DNA of 55,439 nucleotides from CAZVWH01 sp964631175 (GTDB lineage: Bacteria > Planctomycetota > Phycisphaerae > Sedimentisphaerales > Anaerobacaceae), in NCBI GenBank assembly GCA_964631175.1, contig CAZVWH010000005.1, forward strand, positions 1 through 55,439. Direction: 5' to 3'. The notes beneath the pieces are model-generated. The model had not been told where the DNA came from. It did not search any database and worked only from the letters and a program-made list of their open reading frames with translations. Shown here in pieces: positions 37,283 to 45,711 of the stretch. The translations under genes and the position numbers were made by a program. Numbering within the stretch: the first letter of the stretch is position 1; the number at the start of each line of letters is the position of its first letter.

Positions 37283-38146
37283 CTATCGCTGCACAACTTC
37301 TCCATAACTTACGCGCGAAAAGACTTCAAGTCTGCCACCGTATCCCGCATTGAAGATCTTGCGACCGTGTTTCTCAAATTCCTTTTTGGCAACCTCATAT
37401 GACTTTACGATGTACTCATAACGTGGAATTGACCTTTCACGTGGAGACTTTCGTACGTCATAGAAAAAGGATTGTGAGAAATCTGAGGCCTCATTAAGCT
37501 TGTAATCTGTATCACAACCAAGGAGATAGACTTCTCTAAAGCCCATATAAAAGGCTAGTGGTAAGCAAAAATCAATTATTACTGTATCTCCAGTATAGAC
37601 CTTGTCGGTGATGTCAAGGCTCATTGTGCCAACTTGCCATATTGGAATGCCGAAATATCTCAAATAGTAGAGCTTATGATTGATAAATAGCTTGCTTCGA
37701 TCGACAATAGGCTTGTGTTGAAATGGAATAATCTTTATGCTCTTGGTTTTTTGTCTTATAGCTTCATACCATTCTTTAAGAACCCTGCCGTCGGGGAAAA
37801 ATCTGGGATCTGAGACACAATGATAGGTTGGATTGATAATATCATATTGTTCGTGAAGGGCGAAGTCATTTACAACAAAAACGATCTCGTCATATAGGCA
37901 AGTCAGATCATGCTTGAGGATCGAAGGGCCGCTACCTATAATGAAGCAGCGTTTGCGATCCTGGTGGATATCCTTGAGGTGATGAAGGCGATTTGCCTCA
38001 GGCTGCCAAATGAGATTGCTGTAGAACTTGTGTGGTAGTTGTACACTCTTTCGCACCACTCGATAGGGAAGCCACAGGAAGGTCAAATTGTGTTTCTTCG
38101 CAAATTGCTTGACAAGTGCGTGCATGGAGCGTCTTTGAATTGACAA
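37283..38146 (-). CDS. DUF115 / MptE-like (Maf-related) protein, possible CMP-sugar transferase
   Basis: 287 aa. RCFIIGSGPSILKHDLTCLY and then VFVVNDFAL form the GxGPS...N nucleotide-binding motif of the DUF115/MptE-like family. FYMGFREVYLLGCDTDY is the family's second conserved block. The family includes Maf proteins, which in several bacteria glycosylate flagellin with CMP-activated nonulosonic acids. A transferase role here is an inference, strengthened by the cytidylyltransferase gene 111 bp upstream. It could instead be a general glycan-modifying enzyme. A second, divergent copy lies at 40713-41519. Confidence 0.7.
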   Translation of the reverse strand: MSIQRRSMHALVKQFAKKHNLTFLWLPYRVVRKSVQLPHKFYSNLIWQPEANRLHHLKDIHQDRKRCFIIGSGPSILKHDLTCLYDEIVFVVNDFALHEQYDIINPTYHCVSDPRFFPDGRVLKEWYEAIRQKTKSIKIIPFQHKPIVDRSKLFINHKLYYLRYFGIPIWQVGTMSLDITDKVYTGDTVIIDFCLPLAFYMGFREVYLLGCDTDYKLNEASDFSQSFFYDVRKSPRERSIPRYEYIVKSYEVAKKEFEKHGRKIFNAGYGGRLEVFSRVSYGEVVQR

Positions 38147-38257
38147 TTGCTGTATATTATCTTTAGCTTTGTTTTAGCAAAGATCCGGCTTTCTTCTTAT
38201 CGGGCTCGTCTGAGAAATAAACTTTGTTTAGAATGCTAAAAAATATTTCCGTTTCAA

Positions 38258-38935
38258 TTATTCTGTCATTTCAGATTGTGATAATGCCAGTAAAGATTCA
38301 GCAATGGCTAAATCAGCTTTTGTTTTGATGATATGACCGGAAGCGCGATCAATGGTATAGAAGCCAACTTTGCCGGCATAGGTGGCACATCTCTTGGATT
38401 CATAAGCTGACAGATACGTTGATGCCCGCCAGCCTGTGATACTCCATGTAATCTTTTGAACCGGTATCAGTTCCTGTGAATTTGTTTTGACATCATAGGT
38501 AAAATTAATGGGATTGCCACCGATCGCACATTCAATTTGCTCATTGACCACGCTTAAGAACACATCGTAGTCGCTATTCAGCATTGCTCGGGTAAATCCT
38601 GTTATCTGTTTGGCTGTGAGCAGTGGTGCAATAGTATGAACTTGAAACAAATAGTCGCAAGAACAAGCTTTGAGGAATTCATAAACATATTGTTCGCTGG
38701 TCGCAGTATTATTTGCTAATTCTTCTGGCCGTTTATGAAACTGTACTCCTTCTTGCAAGGCGATTTTCCTGAAGGTCGGATGTTCTGAGTTAACCCAGAT
38801 CTCATCAAATACACCTGCCTCTTTACATTTACGGATAGCCAATACGATCAACGGCAACCCACCCAGCTCACACAAATTCTTATGCTTGAGTCGTTGACTG
38901 CCCATTCGGGCAGGTATCATACCTATGGTCTTCAT
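38258..38935 (-). CDS. Cytidylyltransferase (CMP-sugar synthetase, NeuA/KdsB-like)
   Basis: 225 aa. MKTIGMIPARMGSQRLKHKN is the CTP-binding signature of CMP-sialic acid/CMP-KDO synthetases (IPARxGSxRxxxKN). YLFQVHTIAPLLTAKQI is the substrate-side motif, with P-L in place of the common SP. Expected role: CMP activation of an acidic keto sugar in the cytoplasm. No NeuB, NeuC or KdsA-like gene is visible, so the sugar is not identified. It is 33 nt downstream of the SIS isomerase gene and upstream of a DUF115 gene. Confidence 0.83.
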   Translation of the reverse strand: MKTIGMIPARMGSQRLKHKNLCELGGLPLIVLAIRKCKEAGVFDEIWVNSEHPTFRKIALQEGVQFHKRPEELANNTATSEQYVYEFLKACSCDYLFQVHTIAPLLTAKQITGFTRAMLNSDYDVFLSVVNEQIECAIGGNPINFTYDVKTNSQELIPVQKITWSITGWRASTYLSAYESKRCATYAGKVGFYTIDRASGHIIKTKADLAIAESLLALSQSEMTE

Positions 38936-38968
38936 TGGAATACTGAAGGATTGTATTGAATGTTGCTG

Positions 38969-39649
38969 TTATCTTCTGCTTCCATCAATGATAGTCGTAG
39001 AATTCCGCAGAGGCTTTCTAATCTTTGAGTGTACGGGTGAAGGTGAAATTGCATTGATCGGTTGCCGTTGTTGTGTCGCTTCCTCAGGCAAGCCATAGTA
39101 TTTGGTTTTCGCAACAATCATATCTATAGCTGCTGTCAACCATATCATATGAGTACACTCGACAATGTTGTAAACCGTGCTGTTGACCCAAAAATTCAAA
39201 TCTCCCAACTGTTTCAAGGGATTATGAGAGGAGAAACCGGTAAATGTTATGGTTGTGAGATGCTGTTGCCGGGCGTATTCTGCCGCCTTAACTATATTTG
39301 GTGATTTGCCGCTTGAACTTATGAGTATGACAAGGTCACCGAAGTCTGCATAGAACTCCATCGCCTTTGCAATCCATTGCTCATACCCGTAATCATTTGC
39401 AAAACAAGTTATCAAATCAGGCTCATTGAAATCTATGGCACGTATTCCCGCTTGTTTGGTGAAGTCTACGGCGCAATGACTAGCAATAGCAGCACTAGCT
39501 CCATTCCCTGCAAAAATCAGCTTCGCATTTCGCCGATATGTATCTGTTGCCATTTCAGACATTTGAACAAGCAGTTGTCGAGTCTCACCCTTGAACACCT
39601 GTTTACGGTACTGTTGTAAATAGTTATCAAGCCATTTGTGATAATCCAT
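38969..39649 (-). CDS. SIS-domain sugar-phosphate isomerase, GmhA-like
   Basis: 226 aa. LIFAGNGASAAIASHCAVDF is the sugar-phosphate-binding loop, with GNG-x-SA in the GmhA position. ITCFANDYGYEQWIAKAMEF and LISSSGKSPNIVKAAEYARQ are close to GmhA (ANDYGYE...ISSSGxSPN). It probably isomerises a phosphosugar. It could supply the heptose isomerase step lost with the degraded gmhA at 5197-5500, or act in the neighbouring CMP-sugar pathway. It is 8 nt after the Gfo/Idh gene, so the two are likely co-translated. The C-terminal 30 residues are low in conservation. Confidence 0.83.
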   Translation of the reverse strand: MDYHKWLDNYLQQYRKQVFKGETRQLLVQMSEMATDTYRRNAKLIFAGNGASAAIASHCAVDFTKQAGIRAIDFNEPDLITCFANDYGYEQWIAKAMEFYADFGDLVILISSSGKSPNIVKAAEYARQQHLTTITFTGFSSHNPLKQLGDLNFWVNSTVYNIVECTHMIWLTAAIDMIVAKTKYYGLPEEATQQRQPINAISPSPVHSKIRKPLRNSTTIIDGSRR

Positions 39650-39657
39650 TGGTTCTC

Positions 39658-40698
39658 CTATAATTTATTTTCATAAATCTTATCGATGATCTTCATTAGT
39701 TTCAAAGCATCAGTGGAATTATCTACCTCGATTGGCTGTTCCTTCAATATAGCGGTAAAGAAATGATCTATCTCTGACTGCCATGAATTGTCTATTTTGT
39801 AAGTTACCCGCTCTTCGTCTTTCCATGTTGCCGCAGGCGCGGTAGTTCTGTTTTTTGCGATTGAAAGGACTTCATCTCCATAAGTACCTGACGATGTCTT
39901 AAGTCCATTGAGCACCATGTAACCCTTCTCAAGGAAGACTTCCAGAGCAAATAAGTGCCGCCATTGGGTCATAGTCGAATGTAATGAAGCCACCACACCG
40001 GTATTACTATTCCTGAGTATTGCGAATACATTATCCTCAATATCAAGCTTCCAGTAAAGTTTTGACACGAAGGCATGAACCTCATCAAAATCTCCGGTCA
40101 GATATAGAAATAGATCCAGCATATGGATACCTTGATCAAGAAGAATACCACCACCGGCAAATTCCTTTTTTGCCCTCCAATTTTCGAAAAAACTGCGGTC
40201 GGCACTCTTACCATACCGGCCTCGCATCCAGAGAACATTTCCATATTCGCCGGAGTCAATAATTGATTTCATGTGCTTTATACTTGTATGATGTCTGTGG
40301 TTGAATCCATACATTAATTTTTTCCCGGATAACTTTTCAACCCTTCGGATCTCTTCAACTTCTGTAGCGCTGAATGCGGGGGGTTTCTCACAGAACACAT
40401 GTTTTCCAGCGTTTAATCCTTGTATTGTAAGGGATTTATTGAAGCAATTTGGCGTACATATGAATATGGCATCAATCTCTGGATTATTGATTAAAGCTTC
40501 AATATTTTCAGCACACGGACAGCCATCTAAATCTATGGACTTATCTTTGTCGTATACTAAGACAACCTCGCCTTTTCCATCTGCCTTGATCATATGGGCA
40601 CGTGTTCTGCCCATTTTTCCTAGTCCGATGATTCCCGTCCGTATCTTCTGATTTGTACTCCCGTTCCCTCTGCCGGTAGAGACCATAGTAATGTTCAT
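39658..40698 (-). CDS. Gfo/Idh/MocA-family oxidoreductase
   Basis: 346 aa. IRTGIIGLGKMGRTRAHMIK is the NAD(P)-binding motif, preceded by about 18 extra residues. KHVFCEKPPAFSATEVEEI is the EKP motif, and AGGGILLDQGIHMLDLFLYL is the typical GG-x-L-x-D-xG-H-x-D block. It is 14 nt downstream of a DUF115 gene and 8 nt upstream of the SIS gene. Probably a sugar oxidoreductase in the CMP-sugar block; substrate unknown. Confidence 0.88.
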   Translation of the reverse strand: MNITMVSTGRGNGSTNQKIRTGIIGLGKMGRTRAHMIKADGKGEVVLVYDKDKSIDLDGCPCAENIEALINNPEIDAIFICTPNCFNKSLTIQGLNAGKHVFCEKPPAFSATEVEEIRRVEKLSGKKLMYGFNHRHHTSIKHMKSIIDSGEYGNVLWMRGRYGKSADRSFFENWRAKKEFAGGGILLDQGIHMLDLFLYLTGDFDEVHAFVSKLYWKLDIEDNVFAILRNSNTGVVASLHSTMTQWRHLFALEVFLEKGYMVLNGLKTSSGTYGDEVLSIAKNRTTAPAATWKDEERVTYKIDNSWQSEIDHFFTAILKEQPIEVDNSTDALKLMKIIDKIYENKL

Positions 40699-40712
40699 AC
40701 GTGTTCTTCTGG

Positions 40713-41519
40713 CTAAAATAAAGATAAATACTCAGTCTTAGGATAAATATCAAGCTTACTTCCAGCGGTTGCATTCAGTATCTTGCGTCCTGCCCTTTCG
40801 AACGTCTCCTTAGCAAGTGTGTAGGCACGCTCCATTGCTAGGATGTCGATGTGCACTCTCGTATTCGGAGAATAATATTGCTTAGTGAAATGACGACCAA
40901 CTATGTCACTCGCATTTAAACTGTACCCGCTGTGAAATGCACGCCCAAGCTTGCCATAATCATGGTCCACGCCGAGCAAAATGACTTTATCAATTCCCAT
41001 ATAGTAGGCTAACTGCATACAAACAAATAAAACGGTCCCTCCCCCGTAAACGACCTTATCTGGTCGATGAGAAAACTTTAAAGGAACTGGGAGGGGTATA
41101 CCGAATCTTGAATTGCGTTTCGGCCGCCTGTAATTCAACCAACTCGTAGGTACATCGGAAGCAAGTTCTCGCATATCAGCAGCCAAAAAACGATGGGCAC
41201 ATTGAACATGCTGGATACGTTCAACATGATCACGCCAGAAAAAGCTGGAAATAGTCACATAATAGGTCGGAGTGAAGTTAGGAAACATAAATATACCGTT
41301 TACTCCGAATGTCACTTCACTCTTAAGTAACCTAAGATCGCACTTATTCAAACTTGGTCCGTTGCCTAGAATGAAACAGCGCTCACCACTGTGCATGTTC
41401 CTTCGTACACCTAACCAAATATCGCATTTATTTAGAGTAACAATTGCACTATGCAGCTTTAAGTATGTGACCTCGGTCTGAGCTTCAGCTAGTTTTATTG
41501 CTTTTTTTAGAATGTTCAT
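40713..41519 (-). CDS. DUF115 / MptE-like (Maf-related) protein, second copy
   Basis: 268 aa. RCFILGNGPSLNKCDLRLLK and then TFGVNGIF form the GNGPSL...N motif. YYMGIDKVILLGVDHDYGKL is the second family block. It has the same layout as the protein at 37283-38146 but is clearly divergent in sequence. It is likely a paralogue that handles a different donor or acceptor. It lies downstream of a cytidylyltransferase/dehydrogenase pair, so each DUF115 gene in this locus has its own cytidylyltransferase nearby. Confidence 0.7.
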   Translation of the reverse strand: MNILKKAIKLAEAQTEVTYLKLHSAIVTLNKCDIWLGVRRNMHSGERCFILGNGPSLNKCDLRLLKSEVTFGVNGIFMFPNFTPTYYVTISSFFWRDHVERIQHVQCAHRFLAADMRELASDVPTSWLNYRRPKRNSRFGIPLPVPLKFSHRPDKVVYGGGTVLFVCMQLAYYMGIDKVILLGVDHDYGKLGRAFHSGYSLNASDIVGRHFTKQYYSPNTRVHIDILAMERAYTLAKETFERAGRKILNATAGSKLDIYPKTEYLSLF

Positions 41520-41672
41520 AAAATGTTTTTTTGTAACCTCTCACAAGACAAGCCTATCTCTTACAGAACAAACATTGGCACGTATGACTACGACACTACC
41601 AGCATCTGTACATCACTTGTACCACTAGGACGACTTTTTTCCAGCCTTACACTAGAGTCCGCATACTACATT

Positions 41673-42620
41673 TCAGATCACATAGTTGTTCCAAAGCTGA
41701 GAACGGCTGAATGCGATCACAGCCTTGGCCGCACCCAGTTCCATTTGTCTTCTAGTGGCCCTTGTACTAGCACCTATGTGGGCACTCAAAATAACATTAG
41801 GCAAGTACCGTAAAGGACCCATATAAGGTTCTCTGGAAAACACATCCAAGGCTGCTCCTTTTAGCTTTCCCGTCTGCAGACAAGCTATAAGCGCCCCTTC
41901 ATCGATGACTGGCCCTCTTGAGGTATTAACAATCAGAGAGCCGTCTGACATCATTCTTAGATACTTGTGTCCGACAAAATGATAGTTCTGTTCATTTAGT
42001 GGAATATGGATTGAGATGAGATCGCACGCAGAAAAAAGCTCATCATGAGAACACAGCTTAATACCGTACAATTCTGAAAATTCGACATCTGGAAGGATGT
42101 CACAAGCCCATAAAGTTACACCGAAAGGCTGTAGGAGTTTACATGTGCGTTTGCCAATACGTCCCAGTCCGAGGATACCAATTTTTCTTTCGGACAACAA
42201 TGAACCCATTTGGCGTTTCCATGAAAGGTCTATCACCGATCTGTGTGACTGGAATGTGTTCCGACACAGAGATAGCATGTGATGAATTGTCAATTCTGCA
42301 ACTGCTTGTGTGGGTGCGTCCGGAGTATAGGCTACATGAATACCGTGCTTTTTGCAGAAATTGAGGTCAATGCTGTCCAAGCCTACACCAACACGGCTGA
42401 TCAGTTTCAACTTTCCAAGTGACTGAGACAGTTCGTCGCGTTGGTAAGGTTCTGTCCCTGCTATAACTGCATCACAGTCGGCTATCAATTGTCCCACCTC
42501 ACCGCTTCTAAGACGTCTACCATACGGATTTTCAATGAGCGTGTGACCGTCTCGCAAGAGTATATCCCTTACCTCGCCGTCGGCCTGTCCAAATGGAAAT
42601 GTAGCAAGTAGGATCCGCAA
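41673..42620 (-). CDS. D-isomer-specific 2-hydroxyacid dehydrogenase (SerA-like)
   Basis: 315 aa. RKIGILGLGRIGKRTCKLLQ is the NAD-binding Rossmann motif. IVNTSRGPVIDEGALI is the catalytic Arg region and VILSAHIGASTRATRRQME the catalytic His region. These place it in the phosphoglycerate dehydrogenase-like family. It starts 1 nt after the cytidylyltransferase stop, so it is tightly coupled to that gene. I infer it oxidises or reduces an acidic sugar precursor and is not part of serine biosynthesis. The real substrate is unknown. Confidence 0.85.
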   Translation of the reverse strand: MRILLATFPFGQADGEVRDILLRDGHTLIENPYGRRLRSGEVGQLIADCDAVIAGTEPYQRDELSQSLGKLKLISRVGVGLDSIDLNFCKKHGIHVAYTPDAPTQAVAELTIHHMLSLCRNTFQSHRSVIDLSWKRQMGSLLSERKIGILGLGRIGKRTCKLLQPFGVTLWACDILPDVEFSELYGIKLCSHDELFSACDLISIHIPLNEQNYHFVGHKYLRMMSDGSLIVNTSRGPVIDEGALIACLQTGKLKGAALDVFSREPYMGPLRYLPNVILSAHIGASTRATRRQMELGAAKAVIAFSRSQLWNNYVI

Positions 42621-42621
42621 T

Positions 42622-43308
42622 TTAGCACTGTGAATTTAGTGAAGGAAGAATTCTTTGGGCTTCGAGAAAATCCTCCATGGTATCAATGTCAAGGGCATAT
42701 TGTCTATCGATCTTATAAAAAAGAGGACGATGGCCCACTCGGCAACCTGTTCTGAGTACTGCCTCGCGCGTAACAGTATAAACACCGGTTGTCTCCCTCA
42801 GAACAGTTGCATCTTGTGAACGTGGTAATCCATCGGGTCGATTAGGTGTATAGTTGATAGGTTTACCATTGAACCAAAACCACCCATTTTCTTCGGTGGC
42901 TAGAAGCATCGAATCGTATCGATCTGTGAAGTTCGCAAATTCTTGAACGGCTTCAGCAACAATTTTACCCGGTAGAGTTACTGCCGTCACATAAGCTTGA
43001 ACATATATGTCATAATGTTGTCTGCTAACGGCAAACTGATGAATCAGGTGATTACCATTTGCTTGGTCTTGAGCAAACCAATCACCCCTTATATGAAACT
43101 GGATTCTATCTTTGTAGCGTTCCCTAAACAGTTTCATCACAGACTCATTCTCACTATCGATAAAAATGTCCCACTCAGCTGGACAGTGTTCTACCAGTTC
43201 ATCAAGTAACCAATACGATAATGGCTTACCGCACAAGTCGCGAAAGTTCTTGTTTGGAACACGTGTACTTGAGCGTACCTTTATGGGAATTTCAATCACA
43301 ATTCTCAT
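42622..43308 (-). CDS. Cytidylyltransferase-like protein, second and divergent copy
   Basis: 228 aa. MRIVIEIPIKVRSSTRVPNK is a degenerate version of the IPARxGSxRVPxKN CTP-binding motif, keeping the basic residues and the KN. YDIYVQAYVTAVTLPGKIV and later LPRSQDATVLRETTGVYTVT fit the NeuA-like fold. IDRQYALDIDTMEDF matches the C-terminal I-D-x-x-x-A-x-D-I-D block of this family. I call it a CMP-sugar synthetase homologue; the altered first motif leaves the nucleotide preference open. It ends 1 nt before the dehydrogenase start. Confidence 0.72.
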   Translation of the reverse strand: MRIVIEIPIKVRSSTRVPNKNFRDLCGKPLSYWLLDELVEHCPAEWDIFIDSENESVMKLFRERYKDRIQFHIRGDWFAQDQANGNHLIHQFAVSRQHYDIYVQAYVTAVTLPGKIVAEAVQEFANFTDRYDSMLLATEENGWFWFNGKPINYTPNRPDGLPRSQDATVLRETTGVYTVTREAVLRTGCRVGHRPLFYKIDRQYALDIDTMEDFLEAQRILPSLNSQC

Positions 43309-43396
43309 CTAATTACTTCCCCTTATTGATACCTTTTGATCATGTGAATGTACACCAAATGTATGTCTCACAGGCGCGGACTAATAGAAACTGACT

Positions 43397-44662
43397 CTAG
43401 GGTGGGTATCTATGCGTCTCGCTATTCTTGCCAATCGTAACAGTAATCTCATTCGGCCAGTATAATAGTTCTCCATCGCCAACAGAATACATCCTTTCCA
43501 GATTAAATCTGTCAATCACAGAAAAACGTAGGGCAGGACTCCATCGGTCGATTAGAACACACAAATCAGTAATTGACAGGTACAATCCATACGTACGAGG
43601 TCTAAACGATAAGTTTGGGAATATACATTCAATTTCGCCGTCATCACTCGCATCATTGAAATCGCAACTTGCCATGGTCACAAGGGTGCGAGTCGCTAAG
43701 TCTTCTATTCCAACTCTGAATCGTACAGTGTTTTTCATCCTCATAAAGCATTGAAAATTAGCTCTTACCACTAATGTAGAACCGCTCTGTACGACTTTGC
43801 CATTTGACCCGTTCTCTGAGGCTATTGAAACATTTAAATATCGAATTTCACCTGATCCCTCACGATGAGTTGCTATTCTGCTTTGTGAGGCATTGTTTTC
43901 TGATTCAATGTAGCTCCTTTTCATATATTCAGCGATTACATCAGAACTTTTGCTTACTGCTATCATGTTTCCTCTGTCTAGGAGAATTCCTTGCTGGCAG
44001 ACTTGCTCTATAGATCGCAAGTTATGGGAAACATATATTAAACCAACATTGGGTACTATTTTCGTCATATGGTCGATACATTTTCTGCGAAACTGATCAT
44101 CACCAACAGCTAATATCTCATCCACAAGCAAAATATCAGGCTCGCAATGGGCTGCAATAGCAAATCCAAGTCGCACATGCATCCCAGAACTATAACTCTG
44201 CACTGGGGCATCAATAAAGTCCCGTAGGTCTGCAAAATCCACGATCTCATCAAACTTTCCATCAATCTCCTTTTTACTTAGTCCAAGCACCGCACCGTTC
44301 ACATAGATATTCTCTCGCCCTGTTAGAATAGGATTAAACCCAGCACCCAGAGCAATGAACGCACCCACCCTGCCTTTCATGGTCACTTTTCCGGTGTCCG
44401 GCTTAATGAGGCCGTTGAGAATCTTAAGAAGGGTGGTCTTTCCAGCACCATTGCGCCCGATGAGACCAAGAGCCTCTCCACGTTTCAATTCAAAGGAGAT
44501 GTCCTTCAGCGCCCAGAACTCCTTGGGTCTTAACTCAGAGTCGTTGTTACGGCGTCCCAGCATTTCTGAGGCGATGTCCTTGACACCATACCATAAGGAG
44601 CGTTTTAAGTCCCTGCAGAATTTCTTGCTTAGGTTTTCAGCGGTGACAAGAGTCTCGGGCAT
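43397..44662 (-). CDS. wzt: Polysaccharide ABC transporter ATP-binding protein with C-terminal carbohydrate-binding domain (Wzt)
   Basis: The frame is open to 44758, but the ATG at 44662 (MPETLVTAENLSKKFCRDLK) overlaps the permease stop as TAATG and gives the normal family start; 421 aa. Walker A GRNGAGKTT is at residues 69-77, signature YSSGMHV at 157-163, and Walker B ILLVDE at 177-182. The C-terminal domain (about 255-400) is beta-rich and Wzt_C-like. In known systems it recognises the finished glycan's end group before export. Two-gene operon with wzm. Confidence 0.92.
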   Translation of the reverse strand: MPETLVTAENLSKKFCRDLKRSLWYGVKDIASEMLGRRNNDSELRPKEFWALKDISFELKRGEALGLIGRNGAGKTTLLKILNGLIKPDTGKVTMKGRVGAFIALGAGFNPILTGRENIYVNGAVLGLSKKEIDGKFDEIVDFADLRDFIDAPVQSYSSGMHVRLGFAIAAHCEPDILLVDEILAVGDDQFRRKCIDHMTKIVPNVGLIYVSHNLRSIEQVCQQGILLDRGNMIAVSKSSDVIAEYMKRSYIESENNASQSRIATHREGSGEIRYLNVSIASENGSNGKVVQSGSTLVVRANFQCFMRMKNTVRFRVGIEDLATRTLVTMASCDFNDASDDGEIECIFPNLSFRPRTYGLYLSITDLCVLIDRWSPALRFSVIDRFNLERMYSVGDGELLYWPNEITVTIGKNSETHRYPP

Positions 44663-45516
44663 TACGCGCTCATCCTTTCCACAAGAATAGGCATAGCTAT
44701 ACGGTACATAATCCAACCGATAAAAATTAAGACCAAGGTTGCAAAAAAAGTTAGGCAAAAGGGAACGAGATTGTGGGGTATGCCCTGGTAAGCAACCTGT
44801 CTTGTGGTCATAATCATAGGTGTCACAGGATTGAATTTCATTACCGTTGATAGCATTCCGGCTTCTGGTGGAGGATAAACGACAGGAGTAAAGAAGATCA
44901 GTGCAGACGTAGCAATCAAAAGTGATGACTGAATATCCTTATACAATACTCCAATGGGTACTAATAACACACCCAGCATTGTCCCAAGAGCAACGAGTCC
45001 TAAAATTGGGATCGGCACGAAAAGTACTGTCCACTTAATAGGTATCTTAAAGAAGAGTAAAACCAATGCAAGCATAATTAATTTGATTCCAAAACTGAAT
45101 AATATTTGTCCGATACCCGATAAGATCAACGCTTCTTTAGGAAAGTTAATTTTGGCCAGCATCATTTTTGCATTAGTGACAACTTTTAGCGGTGCGTTAA
45201 GAGCGTCCACGAACAACTGCCAGAAAACAGTACCAAAAAACACAAAAGCAGGATATGGAATTTCTATATCTCTGACGTCGATGATCTTGGATGAATTTAG
45301 CAGAATGAAGGTAAGACTTGTTACTAAAGGCGGAAAAACAGCCCAGAAGTATCCTAAGGCTGTCTGACGATATTGGGCAGAGATATCACGAACGGTCAGT
45401 CGCCAGGCAAGTCCACGAGAATTCTTAAGATCCATCCACATATTCCTAAAAAGCTGTCGTGGATGCCTGAGCTGGGATTCCGGAGTGTAAATTAACTCTG
45501 GTACATTTTCAGACAT
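44662..45516 (-). CDS. wzm: Polysaccharide ABC-2-type transporter permease (Wzm)
   Basis: 284 aa with six hydrophobic segments. LTVRDISAQYRQTALGYFWA and VFPPLVTSLTFILL form the typical ABC2_membrane N-terminal region, in which cytoplasmic helices precede the first membrane segment. Its stop overlaps the wzt start by one base (TAATG), so the subunits are made together. It exports undecaprenyl-linked polysaccharide across the inner membrane. A 195-bp spacer separates it from the WecA-like gene. Confidence 0.92.
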   Translation of the reverse strand: MSENVPELIYTPESQLRHPRQLFRNMWMDLKNSRGLAWRLTVRDISAQYRQTALGYFWAVFPPLVTSLTFILLNSSKIIDVRDIEIPYPAFVFFGTVFWQLFVDALNAPLKVVTNAKMMLAKINFPKEALILSGIGQILFSFGIKLIMLALVLLFFKIPIKWTVLFVPIPILGLVALGTMLGVLLVPIGVLYKDIQSSLLIATSALIFFTPVVYPPPEAGMLSTVMKFNPVTPMIMTTRQVAYQGIPHNLVPFCLTFFATLVLIFIGWIMYRIAMPILVERMSA

Positions 45517-45711
45517 ATATCAAAACCTAAAAGAACTCCCCATTGTGCGAGAAAGCAAAACAGGTCTCTATGCTCTCTTGGCTCTCTTAAATCCAATAAT
45601 TACTAATCACTTTTAGATGTGATAATAATTCTTTAATTAGCACTATCATTCCTGATAAGGATTTCTAACTTCTTTTCTGGAAATTAGCATACAAAGGGTA
45701 GGCTTTGGCAT

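Noticed and set aside
44663..44758. N-terminal extension of the wzt frame
   Set aside because: It lies inside wzm in another frame, and the TAATG start at 44662 gives the family-typical N-terminus.
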